Shown here in pieces: positions 7,351 to 19,272 of a DNA stretch of 30,308 nucleotides (position 1 is its first letter; every line of letters begins with the position of its first letter). A model generated the notes under the pieces. It did no database searches. It saw only the letters and a list, made by a program, of their open reading frames with translations, and was not told the DNA's origin. This DNA comes from Streptosporangiaceae bacterium (GTDB lineage: Bacteria > Actinomycetota > Actinomycetes > Streptosporangiales > Streptosporangiaceae), in contig JASIGD010000423.1 in assembly GCA_030045295.1 (NCBI GenBank), forward strand, positions 1 through 30,308, in the 5' to 3' direction. Position numbers and translations under genes: made by a program.

Positions 7351-8928
7351 ATGACGAGCAGCACGCAAGCCAACTCGACCCCCAAGGTGGCGGTCAACGA
7401 CATCGGGTCCGAGGAGGCATTCCTCGCCGCGATCGACGAAACCATCAAATACTTCAACGATGGCGACATCGTCGAGGGAACAGTCGTCAAGGTCGACCGA
7501 GACGAGGTCTTGCTCGATATCGGCTACAAGACAGAGGGCGTGATCCCGTCCCGCGAACTGTCGATCAAGCACGACATCGACCCGCACGAAGTAGTCAAGA
7601 CCGGCGAGCACATCGAGGCCCTTGTCCTGCAGAAGGAGGACAAGGAAGGCCGGCTGATCCTGTCCAAGAAACGGGCGCAGTACGAGCGCGCCTGGGGCAC
7701 GATCGAGAAGATCAAGGAAGAAGACGGCGTGGTCACCGGCACGGTGATCGAGGTCGTCAAGGGCGGCTTGATCCTCGACATCGGGCTGCGCGGCTTCCTG
7801 CCCGCGTCGCTGGTGGAGATGCGCCGCGTCCGCGACCTGCAGCCGTACGTCGGCCGGGAGATCGAGGCCAAGATCATCGAGCTGGACAAGAACCGCAACA
7901 ACGTGGTCCTGTCCCGCCGGGCGTGGCTGGAGCAGACCCAGTCGGAGGTCCGCCACACCTTCCTCAACACCTTGTCCAAGGGGCAGATCCGCCGGGGCGT
8001 CGTTTCCTCGATCGTCAACTTCGGCGCGTTCGTCGACCTCGGCGGCGTGGACGGCCTGGTGCACGTCTCCGAGCTGTCCTGGAAGCACATCGACCACCCG
8101 GGCGAGGTCGTCGAAGTGGGCCAGGAGGTCACCGTCGAGGTCCTCGACGTGGACATGGACCGGGAGCGGGTCTCGCTGTCGCTGAAGTCGACCCAGGAAG
8201 ACCCGTGGCAGCAGTTCGCCCGCACCCACCAGATCGGACAGGTCGTGCCGGGCCGGGTGACCAAGCTGGTGCCGTTCGGCGCGTTCGTCCGGGTCGAAGA
8301 GGGCATCGAGGGCCTCGTGCACATCTCCGAGCTGGCGGACCGGCACGTGGAGATTCCCGAGCAGGTCGTCCAGGTCGGCGACGAGATCTTCGTCAAGATC
8401 ATCGACATCGACCTGGACCGGCGCCGGATCAGCCTGTCGCTGAAGCAGGCCAACGAGGGCACCATCGGCGAGGCGGTCGGCGACGACTTCGACCCGACCC
8501 TGTACGGCATGCCGGCCTCCTACGACGAGCAGGGCAACTACGAGTACCCGGAGGGCTTCGACCCGGAGACCGGCGAGTGGCTGCCCGGCTACGAGAAGCA
8601 GCGTGAGGAGTGGGAGCACCAGTACGCCGAGGCGCGCGCCAGGTTCGAGGCGCACCGGCGGCAGGTGGAAGAGTCCCGCAAGGCGGACGAGGAGGAAGCG
8701 GCGGCGACGGCCGGAAGCGAGCCCGACCAGCCCGACACCGCGGCTTCGGCCAGCGGCAACGGCGGTTCCGGCGGTGCCAGGCCCGCCCGCGGCAGCCGGG
8801 GTTCTTCGCCCACGCCGGGAGCGGTCACGTCCAGCTCGACCCCGGGCAGCGCGGCCACCGGCACGCTGGCCTCCGACGAGGCCCTGGCTGCGCTCCGCGA
8901 GAAGCTCTCCGGCGGCGGCCAGTCCTGA
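7351..8928 (+). CDS. rpsA: 30S ribosomal protein S1
   Basis: The 525-residue protein carries four S1/OB RNA-binding repeats at about 37-106, 124-190, 211-280 and 296-365. The last two are the best conserved (NFGAFVDLGGVDGLVHVSEL and PFGAFVRVEEGIEGLVHISE). S1 binds mRNA at the 30S platform and helps translation initiation. Four domains plus a low-complexity Ala/Gly/Ser/Glu tail (from about 440) is the actinobacterial layout, shorter than the six-domain E. coli protein. The ATG at 7351 is chosen because of a ggag Shine-Dalgarno at 7336-7339; the longer open frame upstream starts inside the leader. The order polA-rpsA-coaE-uvrB matches mycobacteria. A strong hairpin ends the unit. Confidence 0.96.
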   Translation: MTSSTQANSTPKVAVNDIGSEEAFLAAIDETIKYFNDGDIVEGTVVKVDRDEVLLDIGYKTEGVIPSRELSIKHDIDPHEVVKTGEHIEALVLQKEDKEGRLILSKKRAQYERAWGTIEKIKEEDGVVTGTVIEVVKGGLILDIGLRGFLPASLVEMRRVRDLQPYVGREIEAKIIELDKNRNNVVLSRRAWLEQTQSEVRHTFLNTLSKGQIRRGVVSSIVNFGAFVDLGGVDGLVHVSELSWKHIDHPGEVVEVGQEVTVEVLDVDMDRERVSLSLKSTQEDPWQQFARTHQIGQVVPGRVTKLVPFGAFVRVEEGIEGLVHISELADRHVEIPEQVVQVGDEIFVKIIDIDLDRRRISLSLKQANEGTIGEAVGDDFDPTLYGMPASYDEQGNYEYPEGFDPETGEWLPGYEKQREEWEHQYAEARARFEAHRRQVEESRKADEEEAAATAGSEPDQPDTAASASGNGGSGGARPARGSRGSSPTPGAVTSSSTPGSAATGTLASDEALAALREKLSGGGQS

Positions 8929-8934
8929 CTAACG

Positions 8935-8970
8935 CGGTAAGCGGCGCCCACGCCAGGGCGCCGCTTACCG
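8935..8970. terminator. Bidirectional hairpin terminator between rpsA and maoC-like gene
   Basis: A perfect 15-bp inverted repeat, cggtaagcggcgccc (8935-8949) and its exact complement (8956-8970), has a 6-nt loop. It sits 6 nt after the rpsA stop and 12 nt from the end of the convergent gene on the minus strand, so it can serve both. No T-run follows. Confidence 0.8.
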
Positions 8971-8982
8971 TATCGCGGTTTC

Positions 8983-9438
8983 CTACGCCCCGTAGCGAAG
9001 CAGAAGCTCGGCCACGCACACCGGCTTGTTCCCGCCCTCGCGCTCGAAGGTCACGGTGTAAGTGGCCTGCAAGCCCCCTGGCACGTCATCGACCGCGGCG
9101 CACGTCACGTCGGCCCGGACCCGGCTGCCCACCGGCAGCGGCGCGGGAAAGCGCACCTTGTTGAGGCCGTAGTTGATCGTGACCGATGCGTCGGCCACCT
9201 CGAGCACCTCCCACACCAGCACGGGCGCGAGCGACAGGGTGAAGAAGCCGTGCGCGACCGTGCCGCCGAACGGGCCTGCCGCCGCCCGCTCCGGGTCGAC
9301 GTGAATCCACTGGTGGTCGCCGGTCGCGTCGGCGAAGAGGTTGACCTGCGCCTGGGTCACCTCGTGCCAGGCGCTGGCGCCGAGGCGCTTCCCGACGTAA
9401 TTGCGCAGCTCATCGCGTTTCAGGGTTACTTCGGCCAT
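8983..9438 (-). CDS. MaoC-like (R)-specific enoyl-CoA hydratase / dehydratase
   Basis: This 151-residue protein is a single hotdog-fold hydratase-2 (MaoC) domain. The catalytic segment FADATGDHQWIHVDPERA carries D41 and H46 with the D-x4-H spacing of the family, followed by the small-residue helix GPFGGTVAHGFFTLSL. Family members hydrate trans-2-enoyl-CoA to (R)-3-hydroxyacyl-CoA or act as dehydratases in lipid metabolism. Single-domain actinobacterial homologues (Rv0130 type) use a dimer for one complete site; the substrate here is unknown. The ATG at 9438 has gagga 8 nt upstream. It is convergent with rpsA and divergent from coaE. Confidence 0.85.
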   Translation of the reverse strand: MAEVTLKRDELRNYVGKRLGASAWHEVTQAQVNLFADATGDHQWIHVDPERAAAGPFGGTVAHGFFTLSLAPVLVWEVLEVADASVTINYGLNKVRFPAPLPVGSRVRADVTCAAVDDVPGGLQATYTVTFEREGGNKPVCVAELLLRYGA

Positions 9439-9575
9439 CTTCGGTCCTCGCGCGTTCCGGTAGGGGACGATCTGAGGCGATCATGGCACCCAATCCGGCC
9501 CGTCGCCAGTGGGACGCAGGCCCGCGCCGCCAGTATGCTGCTTGACCGGCGCTTCGGAAAGGACGGAGGGGTGCG

Positions 9576-10196
9576 GTGCTGCGGGTCGGGCTGACCGGAG
9601 GAATCGGGTCCGGCAAGAGCGAGGTATCCCGCCGGCTGGCCGCGCACGGGGCCGTGGTCATCGACGCGGACGTGGCCGCCCGGGAGGTGGTCGCCCCGGG
9701 CACGCCGGGGCTGGCGCGGGTCGCCGAAACCTTCGGCGCCGGCGTGCTCCGCCCGGACGGCGCATTGGACCGGGAGCGCCTCGGCGCGCTCGTCTTCCGT
9801 GACGCTGCCCTGCGCGCGAAGCTGAACGCGATCGTCCACCCCCTGGTCGCGGAGTGGATGGCCGCGGCCGAGAGCGCCGCGTCCGGCGCGGCCCACGGTG
9901 ATCCCATCGTCGTCCACGACGTGCCGCTGCTGGCCGAGAACGGGCGCGCCGGCGACTTCGACGTGGTCGTCGTGGTGGACGTGCCGCCCCAGCTTCAGGT
10001 CGAGCGGCTGGTCAGCCAGCGCGGCTTCGCGCCGGACCAGGCCCGGGCCCGGATGGCGGCGCAGGCCAGCAGGGAGCAGCGCCTGGCCGTGGCCGACCTG
10101 GTGATCGACAACTCCGGCTCGCTGGACGACCTTGACCGCCGCGTCGCCGAGGTCTGGGCCGACCTGCGCCGGCGGGGCCGCGAGCGAGCCCGCTGA
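9576..10196 (+). CDS. coaE: Dephospho-CoA kinase
   Basis: The 206-residue protein begins with the P-loop GGIGSGKS (residues 8-15) and has the expected length for CoaE, which phosphorylates the ribose 3'-OH of dephospho-CoA in the last step of coenzyme A synthesis. The mid-protein segment [11 protein letters not shown] matches the conserved CoA-domain region (usually V-x-D-x-PLL-x-E), followed by a lid segment around RLVSQRGF and a DNSGSLDDL strand near the C terminus. There is no fused C-terminal GrpB-like domain as in mycobacterial CoaE. GTG 9576 follows a ggaggg Shine-Dalgarno. TATGCT at 9534-9539 may be its -10 box. It lies between rpsA and uvrB as in related actinomycetes. Confidence 0.94.
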   Translation: MLRVGLTGGIGSGKSEVSRRLAAHGAVVIDADVAAREVVAPGTPGLARVAETFGAGVLRPDGALDRERLGALVFRDAALRAKLNAIVHPLVAEWMAAAESAASGAAHGDPIVVHDVPLLAENGRAGDFDVVVVVDVPPQLQVERLVSQRGFAPDQARARMAAQASREQRLAVADLVIDNSGSLDDLDRRVAEVWADLRRRGRERAR

Positions 10197-10219
10197 GCCC
10201 GCCCGGAATGTCAGACCCC

Positions 10220-10253
10220 CCTCCTAGAGTTGAAGTCTCGGAGGTCTAGGAGG
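10220..10253 (+). promoter_or_regulatory. Hairpin that would sequester the uvrB Shine-Dalgarno
   Basis: cctcctaga at 10220-10228 is the exact complement of tctaggagg at 10245-10253, with a 16-nt loop. The 3' arm contains the AGGAGG ribosome binding site of uvrB, 8 nt before its GTG. If transcription starts upstream of 10220, the folded RNA would hide the site. A second purine-rich string (cggagg, 10239-10244) lies in the loop. Pairing is seen directly; regulation is inferred. Confidence 0.55.
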
Positions 10254-10261
10254 TTGGGTTC

Positions 10262-12388
10262 GTGCGTCCGGTTACCGATCTGCAGCGAAACGTCGCGCCC
10301 TTCCGCGTCGTCACGGACATGGTCCCGGCTGGCGACCAGCCGCAGGCGATCGCCGAGATCGACCAGCGCGTCCAGGCCGGCGACCCGGACACCGTGCTGC
10401 TCGGCGCGACCGGCACCGGCAAGACCGCCACGGTGGCCTGGATCGCGGAGCGGCTGCAGCGGCCGGTGCTGGTGATGCTGCCGAACAAGACGCTCGCCGC
10501 CCAGTTCGCCAACGAGTTGCGCGAGATGCTGCCCGACAACGCCATCGAGTACTTCGTCTCCTACTACGACTACTACCAGCCCGAAGCGTACGTCCCGCAG
10601 ACCGACACCTACATCGAGAAGGATTCCTCGATCAACCAAGAGGTGGAGCGGCTCAGGCACTCGGCCACCAATTCCCTGCTCACCAGGCGCGATACCATCG
10701 TCGTCTCCTCGGTCTCGTGCATTTACGGCCTCGGCACGCCGCAGGAGTACGTGGACCGGATGCTCACGGTCAAGCTGGGCGACACCATCGACCGGGACAC
10801 CCTGCTGCGCAAGCTGGTCGGCATGCAGTACAACCGCAACGACCTGGCCTTCACCCGCGGCACCTTCCGGGTGCGCGGCGACACGATCGAAGTCATCCCG
10901 ATGTACGAGGAACTCGCCGTCAGGATCGAGATGTTCGGCGACGAGATCGAGCGGCTGATGACGCTGCACCCGCTTACCGGCGAGGTGATCAGCGAGGACA
11001 CCGAGCTGTACGTCTTCCCCGCCTCCCACTACGTGGCCGGCCCGGAGCGCATGGAGCGCGCCATCCACGGCATCGAGGCCGAACTGGCCGAGCGGCTCGG
11101 CGAGCTGGAGCGGGACGGCAAGCTGCTCGAGGCCCAGCGGCTGCGCATGCGCACGACCTACGACATCGAGATGATGCGGCAGGTGGGAAGCTGCTCCGGC
11201 ATCGAGAACTACTCGCGGCACATCGACGGCCGCGAGGCGGGCAGCCCGCCCAACACGCTGCTGGACTACTTCCCCGAGGATTTCCTGCTGGTCATTGACG
11301 AGTCGCACGTCACCGTGCCGCAGATCGGCGCCATGTACGAGGGCGACGTCTCCCGCAAGCGGGTCCTCGTCGAACACGGCTTCCGGCTGCCGAGCGCGAT
11401 CGACAACCGGCCGCTGACCTGGGATGAGTTCCTGGACAGGATCGGGCAGACGATTTACCTGTCGGCCACCCCGGGACCGTACGAGCTGCAGCGGGTGGGC
11501 GGCGACGTCGTCGAGCAGGTGATCAGGCCGACCGGGCTGGTCGACCCCGAGGTGGTCATCAAGCCGACGAAGGGACAGATCGACGACCTGCTGCACGAGA
11601 TCAGGCAGCGGGCCGAGCGCGACGAGCGGGTGCTGGTCACCACGCTGACCAAGAGGATGGCCGAGGACCTGACCGATTACCTGCTCGAGAACGGGGTCCG
11701 GGCCCGGTACCTGCACAGCGAGGTCGACACGCTGCGCCGGGTGGAGCTGCTCCGCGAGCTGAGGATCGGCGACTACGACGTGCTGGTCGGCATCAACCTG
11801 CTCCGCGAGGGCCTTGACCTGCCCGAGGTGTCGCTGGTCGCCATCCTGGACGCGGACAAGGAAGGCTTCCTGCGGTCGGGCACGTCGCTGATCCAGACCA
11901 TCGGCCGGGCCGCGAGGAACGTATCGGGCCAGGTCCATATGTACGCCGACACGGTGACGCCGTCGATGCGGCGGGCCATCGACGAGACCAACCGGCGGCG
12001 GGAGAAGCAGGTCGCCTACAACGAGGCGAACGGCATCAACCCGCAGCCGCTGCGCAAGCGCATCGCGGACATCCTGGACCAGATCGTCCGTGAGGACGCC
12101 GACACCGAGCAGCTGATCGGCGGCGGCGGCCGGCAGCAGTCTCGCGGTAAGTCGCCGGTGCCGGGGCTGTCGTCGCGCGCTCGCGCGGCGGCCCACGCGG
12201 CCGGATCGGCCGAGGCCGGAGCCTCCAGCAGCGCCGCCCGTGGCGAGCTCGTCGGGCTGATCAGCGAACTCACCGAGCAGATGCACGCCGCCGCCGCGGA
12301 GCTGCAGTTCGAGGTCGCGGCGCGGCTCCGCGACGAGATCAGGGACCTCAAGCACGAGCTGCGCGGTATGCACGCCGCTGGCGTCTGA
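10262..12388 (+). CDS. uvrB: UvrABC excision nuclease subunit B
   Basis: The 708-residue protein is a complete UvrB, the damage-verifying helicase-like subunit of nucleotide excision repair. It shows the Walker A motif GATGTGKT (48-55), the beta-hairpin region [20 protein letters not shown] that inserts between strands, the DEAD-type box [10 protein letters not shown], helicase C-terminal motifs ([37 protein letters not shown]) and a C-terminal UVR motif ([14 protein letters not shown]) that contacts UvrA and UvrC. GTG 10262 has a near-perfect AGGAGG 8 nt upstream, itself part of an inverted repeat. No actinobacterial SOS-type LexA palindrome was recognised upstream. Confidence 0.97.
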   Translation: MRPVTDLQRNVAPFRVVTDMVPAGDQPQAIAEIDQRVQAGDPDTVLLGATGTGKTATVAWIAERLQRPVLVMLPNKTLAAQFANELREMLPDNAIEYFVSYYDYYQPEAYVPQTDTYIEKDSSINQEVERLRHSATNSLLTRRDTIVVSSVSCIYGLGTPQEYVDRMLTVKLGDTIDRDTLLRKLVGMQYNRNDLAFTRGTFRVRGDTIEVIPMYEELAVRIEMFGDEIERLMTLHPLTGEVISEDTELYVFPASHYVAGPERMERAIHGIEAELAERLGELERDGKLLEAQRLRMRTTYDIEMMRQVGSCSGIENYSRHIDGREAGSPPNTLLDYFPEDFLLVIDESHVTVPQIGAMYEGDVSRKRVLVEHGFRLPSAIDNRPLTWDEFLDRIGQTIYLSATPGPYELQRVGGDVVEQVIRPTGLVDPEVVIKPTKGQIDDLLHEIRQRAERDERVLVTTLTKRMAEDLTDYLLENGVRARYLHSEVDTLRRVELLRELRIGDYDVLVGINLLREGLDLPEVSLVAILDADKEGFLRSGTSLIQTIGRAARNVSGQVHMYADTVTPSMRRAIDETNRRREKQVAYNEANGINPQPLRKRIADILDQIVREDADTEQLIGGGGRQQSRGKSPVPGLSSRARAAAHAAGSAEAGASSSAARGELVGLISELTEQMHAAAAELQFEVAARLRDEIRDLKHELRGMHAAGV

Positions 12389-12472
12389 GCGACCCAACCG
12401 CGATAAATCCCGGGTCCGCGCAGGCGCCGCGCCGGAGGCAGGCCGGGCGCGGCCGCCGGGCGCCGCGGCCCG

Positions 12473-12478
12473 TATCGT
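12473..12478 (+). promoter_or_regulatory. Putative -10 box for a leaderless permease transcript
   Basis: TATCGT fits TANNNT and ends 7 nt before the GTG at 12486. It stands out in a very GC-rich stretch (12420-12470). No Shine-Dalgarno lies close to the GTG and no -35 is evident. Confidence 0.4.
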
Positions 12479-12485
12479 TACGTTC

Positions 12486-14453
12486 GTGGTCATCGTCTTC
12501 GCTTTGCTGGCGGCATTTTGCAACGCGGCGAATGTCGTCACTCAGCACATGGCCAGCATCTCTGACCCGGAGCATTCCTCGGGCCGCCGGCTCGTGTCGT
12601 ATTTGTTCCACAGCCCGCTGTGGCTGTTCGGCTGGGTGGCCCTGGCCGGGGCATTTCTGTTCCAGGCCCTCGCCCTGCACAACGGCCTGGTCTCGGTCGT
12701 GCAGCCGCTGCTGGCCACGGAACTCGTCTTCGCGTTGGTCCTGCGCCAGTTCTGGGTTCACCAGTCAATCCTGCCGGTCACCTGGGGCGGCGCCGCCTTG
12801 ACCTGCGTGAGCCTGGCCGTGTTCGTTACCGCGGGCGAGCCGAGGGGCGGTCATGACACCCCGACGAGCCATCACTGGCTGGCGGCCATCGTGGCCTGCG
12901 CCGTCGGCGCGGGCGTGCTGACGGTCCTGGCGCACTGGGGATCGCCGGGCCTGCGCGCCGCCTGGTACGCCTCGGCGGCCGCGATCATGTGGGCGCTGAC
13001 GGCGACGTTCATCAAGGCCACCACCGACACGCTCACTCAGTTCGGCGTGGCCGGGACGTTCACCCGCTGGCCCGTCTACGCCCTGGCCGCCGGAGGCGTC
13101 GCCGGTACCCTGCTGCAGCAGGCGGCGCTGCACGTCGGGCCGCTTCGGGTCTCCCAGCCGCTGCTGGTTATCGTCGATCCGGTCGTCAGCATCGCGTTGA
13201 GCGTGTGGCTGTTCGATGAGCGCTTCACCTCTGAAGGCACCGTGCTGGCCCTGGCGGCGGTCGCCTTCGCCGTGATGTGCATCGGCGTCGTCATCTTGAC
13301 CCAGACCGCTCCGGCGACGATGCAAGCCAGCCCCGCGGTTAGCGCCGAAGCGTCTTTATCTTTAAATAAAACGGCTGAGGATTCGTCTGGTTACCTTCAT
13401 ATTCGTAATCGCTTTAATCATGATTTGTCAGCCGGGTATAGTGCGTCGCGAAGCGGTAGCGGCACGATACGGGAGCGGGAAGAAATGCCCTGGGTGGTCC
13501 GGGACGTGGTCAATGACATCAATACGGCGGTGGCCAGGCGCTGGCAGGGCCTCGACCCGCTGCTGCCCGTGCCCAGCGACCTGCCGGAAGGCTGCATGGC
13601 GCCGCTGCTGGCTGCCGGGGGGAACGGCCGTCCGGCCGGGCTGGGCGTCTGCCGCCACGTGCACGTGCCGCCCGACACGCTGGCCCAGACCTGGGGCGCC
13701 GCGACCAAGTTCGTGCTGACCCTGCGCCTGCGCGGGCCGGACACCCGGCCGGCGGCCGACGAATTGCTGGCCCAGTGGCACGATCACCTGGACGCGCTGC
13801 CGGAGGCGGCGGCGGGCGACACCGCGGCGGTGGTCAACTGGCCGTCGCGTGACGTCAGCGGGGTACTGGCCCTGCTGCGGCACGGGCTGCAGCCGATGTC
13901 CGTGACCGCGGCGCGCCCGGCCGGCCGCCCGACCGGCGCCGGCGGCACCGATGCGCCGCCTGGCCTGGTCATCCGGCCGGCCGGTCCCGATGACCTCGGG
14001 GTCGTGACGGAAATGGAGATGGGCGTGATCCGGTACGACGGCCACTTCGGCGGCTCGATCGTGCGCCCGGCCACAGAAGGCCTGCTCCGGGCCAGTACGC
14101 GCACGGCACTGGCCGAGCTGCCCGCTTGGACCTGGCTGGCCGAGCTGGACGGTCAGCCCGTCGGCCTGACCGTCGTCGAGCGGCCCGAAGACGCGGCCTG
14201 GATCGCGGGCATGACCCGGCCGGGCGCGACGGCGTACCTGGCCACCATGTTCGTGCGCCCGGACGAGCGCGGCGGCGGCATCGGCGCGGCGCTGGTCAAG
14301 CACGCGCACGACGAGCTCGACGAGCGCGGGATAGACGTGACGCTGCTGCACTACGCTCAGGTGAACCCGCTGTCGGCGCCGTTCTGGCACCGCATGGGTT
14401 ACCGGCCGCTGTGGTCGTCCTGGGAGACGCGTCCCGCCGCCTCCCTGCGCTAA
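12486..14453 (+). CDS. DMT/EamA-type permease in one frame with a GNAT acetyltransferase
   Basis: A single 655-codon frame joins two unrelated parts. Residues 1 to about 280 are a multi-pass membrane protein of the drug/metabolite transporter type, with about nine or ten hydrophobic segments (from MVIVFALLAAFCNAANVV to VMCIGVVILTQT). Residues from about 334 on are a soluble protein ending in a GNAT domain. The linker (nt 13350-13450) is AT-rich, has two TTA leucine codons within three codons, and contains a promoter-like TATAGT and a Shine-Dalgarno before an in-frame ATG at 13485. Either this is a real fusion or the transporter stop codon has been lost and the acetyltransferase is mainly made from 13485. 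The transported substrate cannot be predicted. Another DMT permease lies downstream (14698-15675). Confidence 0.7.
   Translation: MVIVFALLAAFCNAANVVTQHMASISDPEHSSGRRLVSYLFHSPLWLFGWVALAGAFLFQALALHNGLVSVVQPLLATELVFALVLRQFWVHQSILPVTWGGAALTCVSLAVFVTAGEPRGGHDTPTSHHWLAAIVACAVGAGVLTVLAHWGSPGLRAAWYASAAAIMWALTATFIKATTDTLTQFGVAGTFTRWPVYALAAGGVAGTLLQQAALHVGPLRVSQPLLVIVDPVVSIALSVWLFDERFTSEGTVLALAAVAFAVMCIGVVILTQTAPATMQASPAVSAEASLSLNKTAEDSSGYLHIRNRFNHDLSAGYSASRSGSGTIREREEMPWVVRDVVNDINTAVARRWQGLDPLLPVPSDLPEGCMAPLLAAGGNGRPAGLGVCRHVHVPPDTLAQTWGAATKFVLTLRLRGPDTRPAADELLAQWHDHLDALPEAAAGDTAAVVNWPSRDVSGVLALLRHGLQPMSVTAARPAGRPTGAGGTDAPPGLVIRPAGPDDLGVVTEMEMGVIRYDGHFGGSIVRPATEGLLRASTRTALAELPAWTWLAELDGQPVGLTVVERPEDAAWIAGMTRPGATAYLATMFVRPDERGGGIGAALVKHAHDELDERGIDVTLLHYAQVNPLSAPFWHRMGYRPLWSSWETRPAASLR
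13413..13442 (+). promoter_or_regulatory. Possible internal promoter for the GNAT gene
   Basis: In the AT-rich linker, TATAGT (13437-13442) is a good -10 candidate, with a weak TTTAAT at 13413-13418 as -35 (18-nt spacer). The ATG at 13485 follows 42 nt later with gggag 9 nt upstream of it. Confidence 0.4.
13485..14453 (+). CDS. GNAT-family N-acetyltransferase (internal start of the fused frame)
   Basis: From the internal ATG the product would be 322 residues. The first 160 have no recognised domain. The C-terminal part, from about GLVIRPAGPDDLGVV, is a GNAT domain: the motif A strand-loop-helix YLATMFVRPDERGGGIGAAL contains the R-x-x-G-x-G/A acetyl-CoA pyrophosphate loop (RGGGIG), and NPLSAPFWHRMGYRPLW is the usual motif B ending. 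The family transfers an acetyl group from acetyl-CoA to amines; the acceptor is unknown. This start is favoured by gggag at 13471-13475 and a promoter-like sequence, while the same frame also reads in from the transporter. It is an alternative to, not an addition to, the full 12486-14453 frame. Confidence 0.55.
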   Translation: MPWVVRDVVNDINTAVARRWQGLDPLLPVPSDLPEGCMAPLLAAGGNGRPAGLGVCRHVHVPPDTLAQTWGAATKFVLTLRLRGPDTRPAADELLAQWHDHLDALPEAAAGDTAAVVNWPSRDVSGVLALLRHGLQPMSVTAARPAGRPTGAGGTDAPPGLVIRPAGPDDLGVVTEMEMGVIRYDGHFGGSIVRPATEGLLRASTRTALAELPAWTWLAELDGQPVGLTVVERPEDAAWIAGMTRPGATAYLATMFVRPDERGGGIGAALVKHAHDELDERGIDVTLLHYAQVNPLSAPFWHRMGYRPLWSSWETRPAASLR

Positions 14454-14513
14454 CCGCCCCGGAAGTCACTCACGTCGCGTGACGTCTCACTGGCGACGTC
14501 CGGCCGAGGGGCG

Positions 14514-14540
14514 GCCGTGCGGGGCCGCGGCGGGCACGGC
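14514..14540 (+). terminator. Hairpin downstream of the GNAT gene
   Basis: gccgtgc at 14514-14520 pairs exactly with gcacggc at 14534-14540 around a 13-nt GC-rich loop, 60 nt after the stop at 14453. It is a plausible factor-independent terminator without a T-run. Confidence 0.4.
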
Positions 14541-14619
14541 ATGATAGACGAAGGGCCCGCCGGAATGCTGAGCATCACCTGACTGTTGCCTCAAGGAGCG
14601 GCCCGGCGGCGTTACGGGT

Positions 14620-14667
14620 GGCCTGCTACGGGAAGGTGCGTGGAGCGAGCTCGCGCCCGAAGCAGCC
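14620..14667 (+). promoter_or_regulatory. Structured leader upstream of the second DMT permease
   Basis: A long nested hairpin can be drawn: GGC (with a bulged C) then TGCT pairs with AGCAGCC, then CGGG (14629-14632) with CCCG (14656-14659), then GCG with CGC. The tip includes the palindrome gcgagctcgc. It lies 30 nt before the start codon in a gene-free stretch of about 240 nt. It resembles a regulatory 5' leader, but no known riboswitch consensus was recognised. Confidence 0.4.
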
Positions 14668-14697
14668 GACTAGCTGAGATACCGGGGGAGGTGTGGA

Positions 14698-17974
<3,277 letters not shown>

Positions 17975-17999
17975 GGCTCCCCAGTCTGGAAGGACCACC

Positions 18000-19115
18000 A
18001 TGAAGGTTGGAATTCCCCGGGAAATCAAGAACCACGAATACCGGGTGGCGATCACCCCGTCCGGCGTAAACGAGCTGATCCGCGGCGGCCATCAGGTGGT
18101 CATCGAAACCGGGGCGGGGGTGGGATCGTCCATTCCGGATGAGGACTTCGTCACCGCCGGCGCCAAGATCCTGCCCACCGCGGACGACGTGTGGGCCGAG
18201 GGCGACCTGATCCTCAAGGTCAAGGAGCCGATCGAAGAGGAGTACCACCGCATGCGCGCCGGGCAGGTGCTCTTCACCTACCTGCACCTGGCTGCCTCCA
18301 AGGCGTGTACCGACGCGCTGCTCAGCTCCGGCACCACCGCGATCGCGTACGAGACCGTTCAGCTGACCGACGGGTCGCTGCCGTTGCTCGCCCCGATGTC
18401 GGAGGTCGCCGGCCGGATGGCGCCGCAGGTCGGCGCGCACCACCTGCAGCGGGACGGCGGCGGGCGCGGCGTGCTGATGGGCGGGGTCTCGGGTGTGTAC
18501 GCCGCCAAGGTGGTGGTGCTCGGCGCCGGCGTCTCCGGCATGAACGCGGCCGCGATCGCGCTCGGCATGCAGGCCGAGGTCCTGCTCGTGGACAAGAACA
18601 TCGCCAGGCTCCGCCAGGCGGACGCCATCTACCAGGGGCACTGCCAGACGGTCGCGTCCAACGCCTACGAGATCGAGCGCGCGGTGATCGACGCCGACCT
18701 CGTGATCGGCGCGGTGCTCGTGCCCGGCGCCAAGGCGCCCCGGCTGGTCACCGACGAGCTCGTGTCCCGGATGAAGCCGGGAGCGGTCCTGGTCGACATC
18801 TCGATCGACCAGGGCGGCTGTTTCGAGGGCTCGCGGCCCACCACGCACGCGAACCCCACCTACCCGGTGCACGACGCGCTGTTCTACTGCGTGGCGAACA
18901 TGCCGGGCGCTGTCCCGCACACGTCCACCTACGCGCTGACCAACGTCACGCTGCCGTACACGGTCGAGATAGCGAACCGGGGCTGGCGTGACGCGCTCCG
19001 CGCCGACCCCGCCCTCGCCCTGGGCCTGAACGCCTACGGTGGCGCCCTGACCTGCGAGCCGGTCGCCGAGGCCCACGGCCTGGCCTACACGCCCATCGCC
19101 GAGGTCCTCAACTAG
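18000..19115 (+). CDS. ald: Alanine dehydrogenase
   Basis: The 371-residue enzyme catalyses the NAD-dependent interconversion of L-alanine with pyruvate and ammonia. Key residues known from the mycobacterial enzyme are at the same numbers: R15 and K75 (pyruvate binding), H96 and D270 (catalysis). The Rossmann loop [12 protein letters not shown] (about 173-184) and the acidic D198 at the end of the second strand indicate NAD rather than NADP. The length equals the family norm. The ATG at 18000 has aggaagga-like purines (17988-17994) about 5 nt upstream. It lies 25 nt after the Nudix gene on the same strand, so co-transcription is possible. In streptomycetes ald also lies near xerD. Confidence 0.96.
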   Translation: MKVGIPREIKNHEYRVAITPSGVNELIRGGHQVVIETGAGVGSSIPDEDFVTAGAKILPTADDVWAEGDLILKVKEPIEEEYHRMRAGQVLFTYLHLAASKACTDALLSSGTTAIAYETVQLTDGSLPLLAPMSEVAGRMAPQVGAHHLQRDGGGRGVLMGGVSGVYAAKVVVLGAGVSGMNAAAIALGMQAEVLLVDKNIARLRQADAIYQGHCQTVASNAYEIERAVIDADLVIGAVLVPGAKAPRLVTDELVSRMKPGAVLVDISIDQGGCFEGSRPTTHANPTYPVHDALFYCVANMPGAVPHTSTYALTNVTLPYTVEIANRGWRDALRADPALALGLNAYGGALTCEPVAEAHGLAYTPIAEVLN

Positions 19116-19149
19116 CTCCGCGGTCGACTGCGCCCCGCCCGCCCGCGCT

Positions 19150-19167
19150 GGACCACCACGATGGTCC
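19150..19167 (+). terminator. Small hairpin after ald
   Basis: ggacca at 19150-19155 pairs with tggtcc at 19162-19167 around a 6-nt loop, 34 nt after the ald stop. It is the only obvious stem in the 157-nt gap before xerD and is a weak terminator candidate. Confidence 0.35.
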
Positions 19168-19272
19168 GTCGCCGCAGTTGGAGTGAACCAGCACAAGCAA
19201 CATCCGCCCCGCTAGCCTCTTGAGTGCGGCGTCGGCCCGGTCTTCCTGGTCATCGGCGATGACTGTGGCAAC

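Noticed and set aside
7282..8655. Minus-strand open frame of 457 codons opposite rpsA
   Set aside because: Antisense shadow of ribosomal protein S1; no start signal or domain.
10211..12541. Minus-strand open frame of 776 codons opposite uvrB
   Set aside because: It is a shadow of the uvrB frame caused by GC-rich third positions; its translation is low-complexity Asp/Val/Leu/Arg-rich with no motifs.
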